NCBI GenBank assembly: GCA_937922925.1 | Contig: CALAKU010000094.1 | Coordinates: 1 to 34,186 of the forward strand | DNA from: an uncultured Arenicella sp. | GTDB lineage: Bacteria; Pseudomonadota; Gammaproteobacteria; Arenicellales; Arenicellaceae | Direction: 5' to 3' | DNA: 34,186 bases | Program-made: the position numbers and the translations under genes | The notes under the pieces: model-generated | Database searches by the model: none | Told to the model about the DNA's origin: nothing | Seen by the model: only the letters and a program-made list of their open reading frames with translations | In this document: positions 33,365 through 34,186 of the stretch, in pieces | Position numbering within the stretch: position 1 is the stretch's first letter | Layout: each line of letters opens with the position of its first letter

Positions 33365-34186
33365 ATGAATACGCAAACCAAGCAAGTGGATGTTCTTATC
33401 ATCGGCGCCGGCTCAGCCGGTATTGCCACGGCCGCCAGTTTAAAAAAGCGCAACGCCGGCTTGAGTATCACCTTAGTTGACCCTTCTGCCGATCATTACT
33501 ATCAACCCGGTTGGACTATGGTTGGGGGCGGCATCTTTGATGCCGAATCAACGCATCGTAAAACCGCCGATTTGATCCCTTCCGGCTGCCAATGGTTGCA
33601 AGACAGCGTAAGTACCATTGATGGCAGTAGCAGTCGCGTTACACTTGCCAGCGGCGATACTCTTGGCTATTCGCACTTAGTTGTCGCGCCCGGTTTAAAG
33701 CTAAATTGGGCTGGGGTAGAAGGCCTTGAACAAGCACTAGGTAACAACGGCGTCACCTCAAATTATCGTTACGATTTAGCGCCTTATACCTGGGAGTTAG
33801 TGCAAAACTTTAAAGGCGGCAAAGCGATTTTCACGCAACCGCCGATGCCGATCAAATGCGCTGGTGCCCCGCAAAAGGCTCTATATTTATCGGCTTCAGA
33901 ATGGTTAAAACAAGGCAAGCTTGATCAAGCCGATATTCATTTTTACAACTCTGGCCCGGTGCTTTTTGGCGTCGCCGACTATGTGCCTGCTTTGATGGAG
34001 TACATCGAAAAATACAACGCCACTTTAGACTTCGGCCAAACCTTAACCAAAGTCGATGGCGAATCAAAAACCGCGTGGTTTAAAGACAGCGAAGGCAATG
34101 AAAGCAGCTCAGAGTTTGAGTTCTTACACGTCTGCCCACCGCAGACCGCGCCTGATTTTATCAAAGCCAGTGACTTATCGGATGAC
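33365..34186 (+). CDS. sqr: Sulfide:quinone oxidoreductase, type II, truncated by window end
   Basis: The first 274 residues are present and the frame is open at the window edge. The FAD-binding GAGSAG is at residues 14-19. MPIKCAGAPQKALYLS, with Cys165, matches the conserved active-site region of mitochondrial-type (SQRDL-like) SQR; VLFGVADY follows. The enzyme oxidises sulfide to persulfide and reduces the quinone pool at the inner membrane. A GGAG lies about ten bases before the ATG. It follows the persulfide dioxygenase-like gene on the same strand. The second redox cysteine and C-terminal membrane helices would lie beyond the window. Confidence 0.9.
   Translation, partial: MNTQTKQVDVLIIGAGSAGIATAASLKKRNAGLSITLVDPSADHYYQPGWTMVGGGIFDAESTHRKTADLIPSGCQWLQDSVSTIDGSSSRVTLASGDTLGYSHLVVAPGLKLNWAGVEGLEQALGNNGVTSNYRYDLAPYTWELVQNFKGGKAIFTQPPMPIKCAGAPQKALYLSASEWLKQGKLDQADIHFYNSGPVLFGVADYVPALMEYIEKYNATLDFGQTLTKVDGESKTAWFKDSEGNESSSEFEFLHVCPPQTAPDFIKASDLSDD

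Overview
The window reads as a chromosomal segment of a marine gammaproteobacterium that lives on algal material. This rests on protein family content: a TonB-dependent receptor beside alginate lyases, a VC_2705-type acetate symporter with its DUF4212 partner, a DmdA-like methyltransferase and a methanethiol oxidase cluster. I cannot name a genus. There are no rRNA or tRNA genes, insertion sequences, integrases or CRISPR arrays, so nothing suggests a recent mobile element.

Layout. (1) 56-3754: a secreted beta-helix protein with a choice-of-anchor Q end, a small multi-pass membrane protein and a secreted YHS-domain protein closed by a strong terminator. (2) 3983-8494, minus strand: an acetate operon in the order DUF4212 subunit, acetate symporter (actP-like), membrane-anchored unknown protein, acetyl-CoA synthetase (acs). 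(3) 8735-9889: a lone GcvT-fold methyltransferase resembling DMSP demethylase DmdA. (4) 9886-17813, minus strand: an alginate operon in the order PL6 lyase, PL17 oligoalginate lyase lipoprotein, KdgF cupin, MFS transporter, DEH reductase (SDR), KDG kinase. It is followed at 18044-21055 by a separately terminated TonB-dependent receptor, with a divergent FadR-type GntR regulator whose intergenic region holds a set of TTGTNNNACAA operators. (5) 22348-24044: a convergent PP2C phosphatase / Ser-Thr kinase pair. (6) 24208-25218: a eukaryotic-type (GSII) glutamine synthetase with a sigma-54 promoter and a UUCG-loop terminator. (7) 25580-26515: a sterol-desaturase-family membrane hydroxylase. (8) 26572 to the end: a divergent pair made of a PQQ dehydrogenase lipoprotein with a cytochrome c domain, and a translationally coupled mtoX-sco-mauG operon, followed by a persulfide-dioxygenase-like hydrolase and a type II sulfide:quinone oxidoreductase cut by the window end.

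How it may work together. The alginate genes form an almost complete route: outer-membrane uptake, periplasmic endo- and exo-lysis, inner-membrane uptake, ketonisation, reduction to KDG and phosphorylation. Only the KDPG aldolase is absent from the window. The right-hand block looks like a methanethiol-to-sulfide island. MtoX is known to yield H2S, formaldehyde and H2O2; the SQR and persulfide dioxygenase would take the sulfide, the di-haem peroxidase could take peroxide (or mature MtoX), and the PQQ enzyme is a speculative candidate for the aldehyde. If the DmdA-like protein really demethylates DMSP, it would connect algal DMSP to this island. That link is an inference and the weakest part of the picture.
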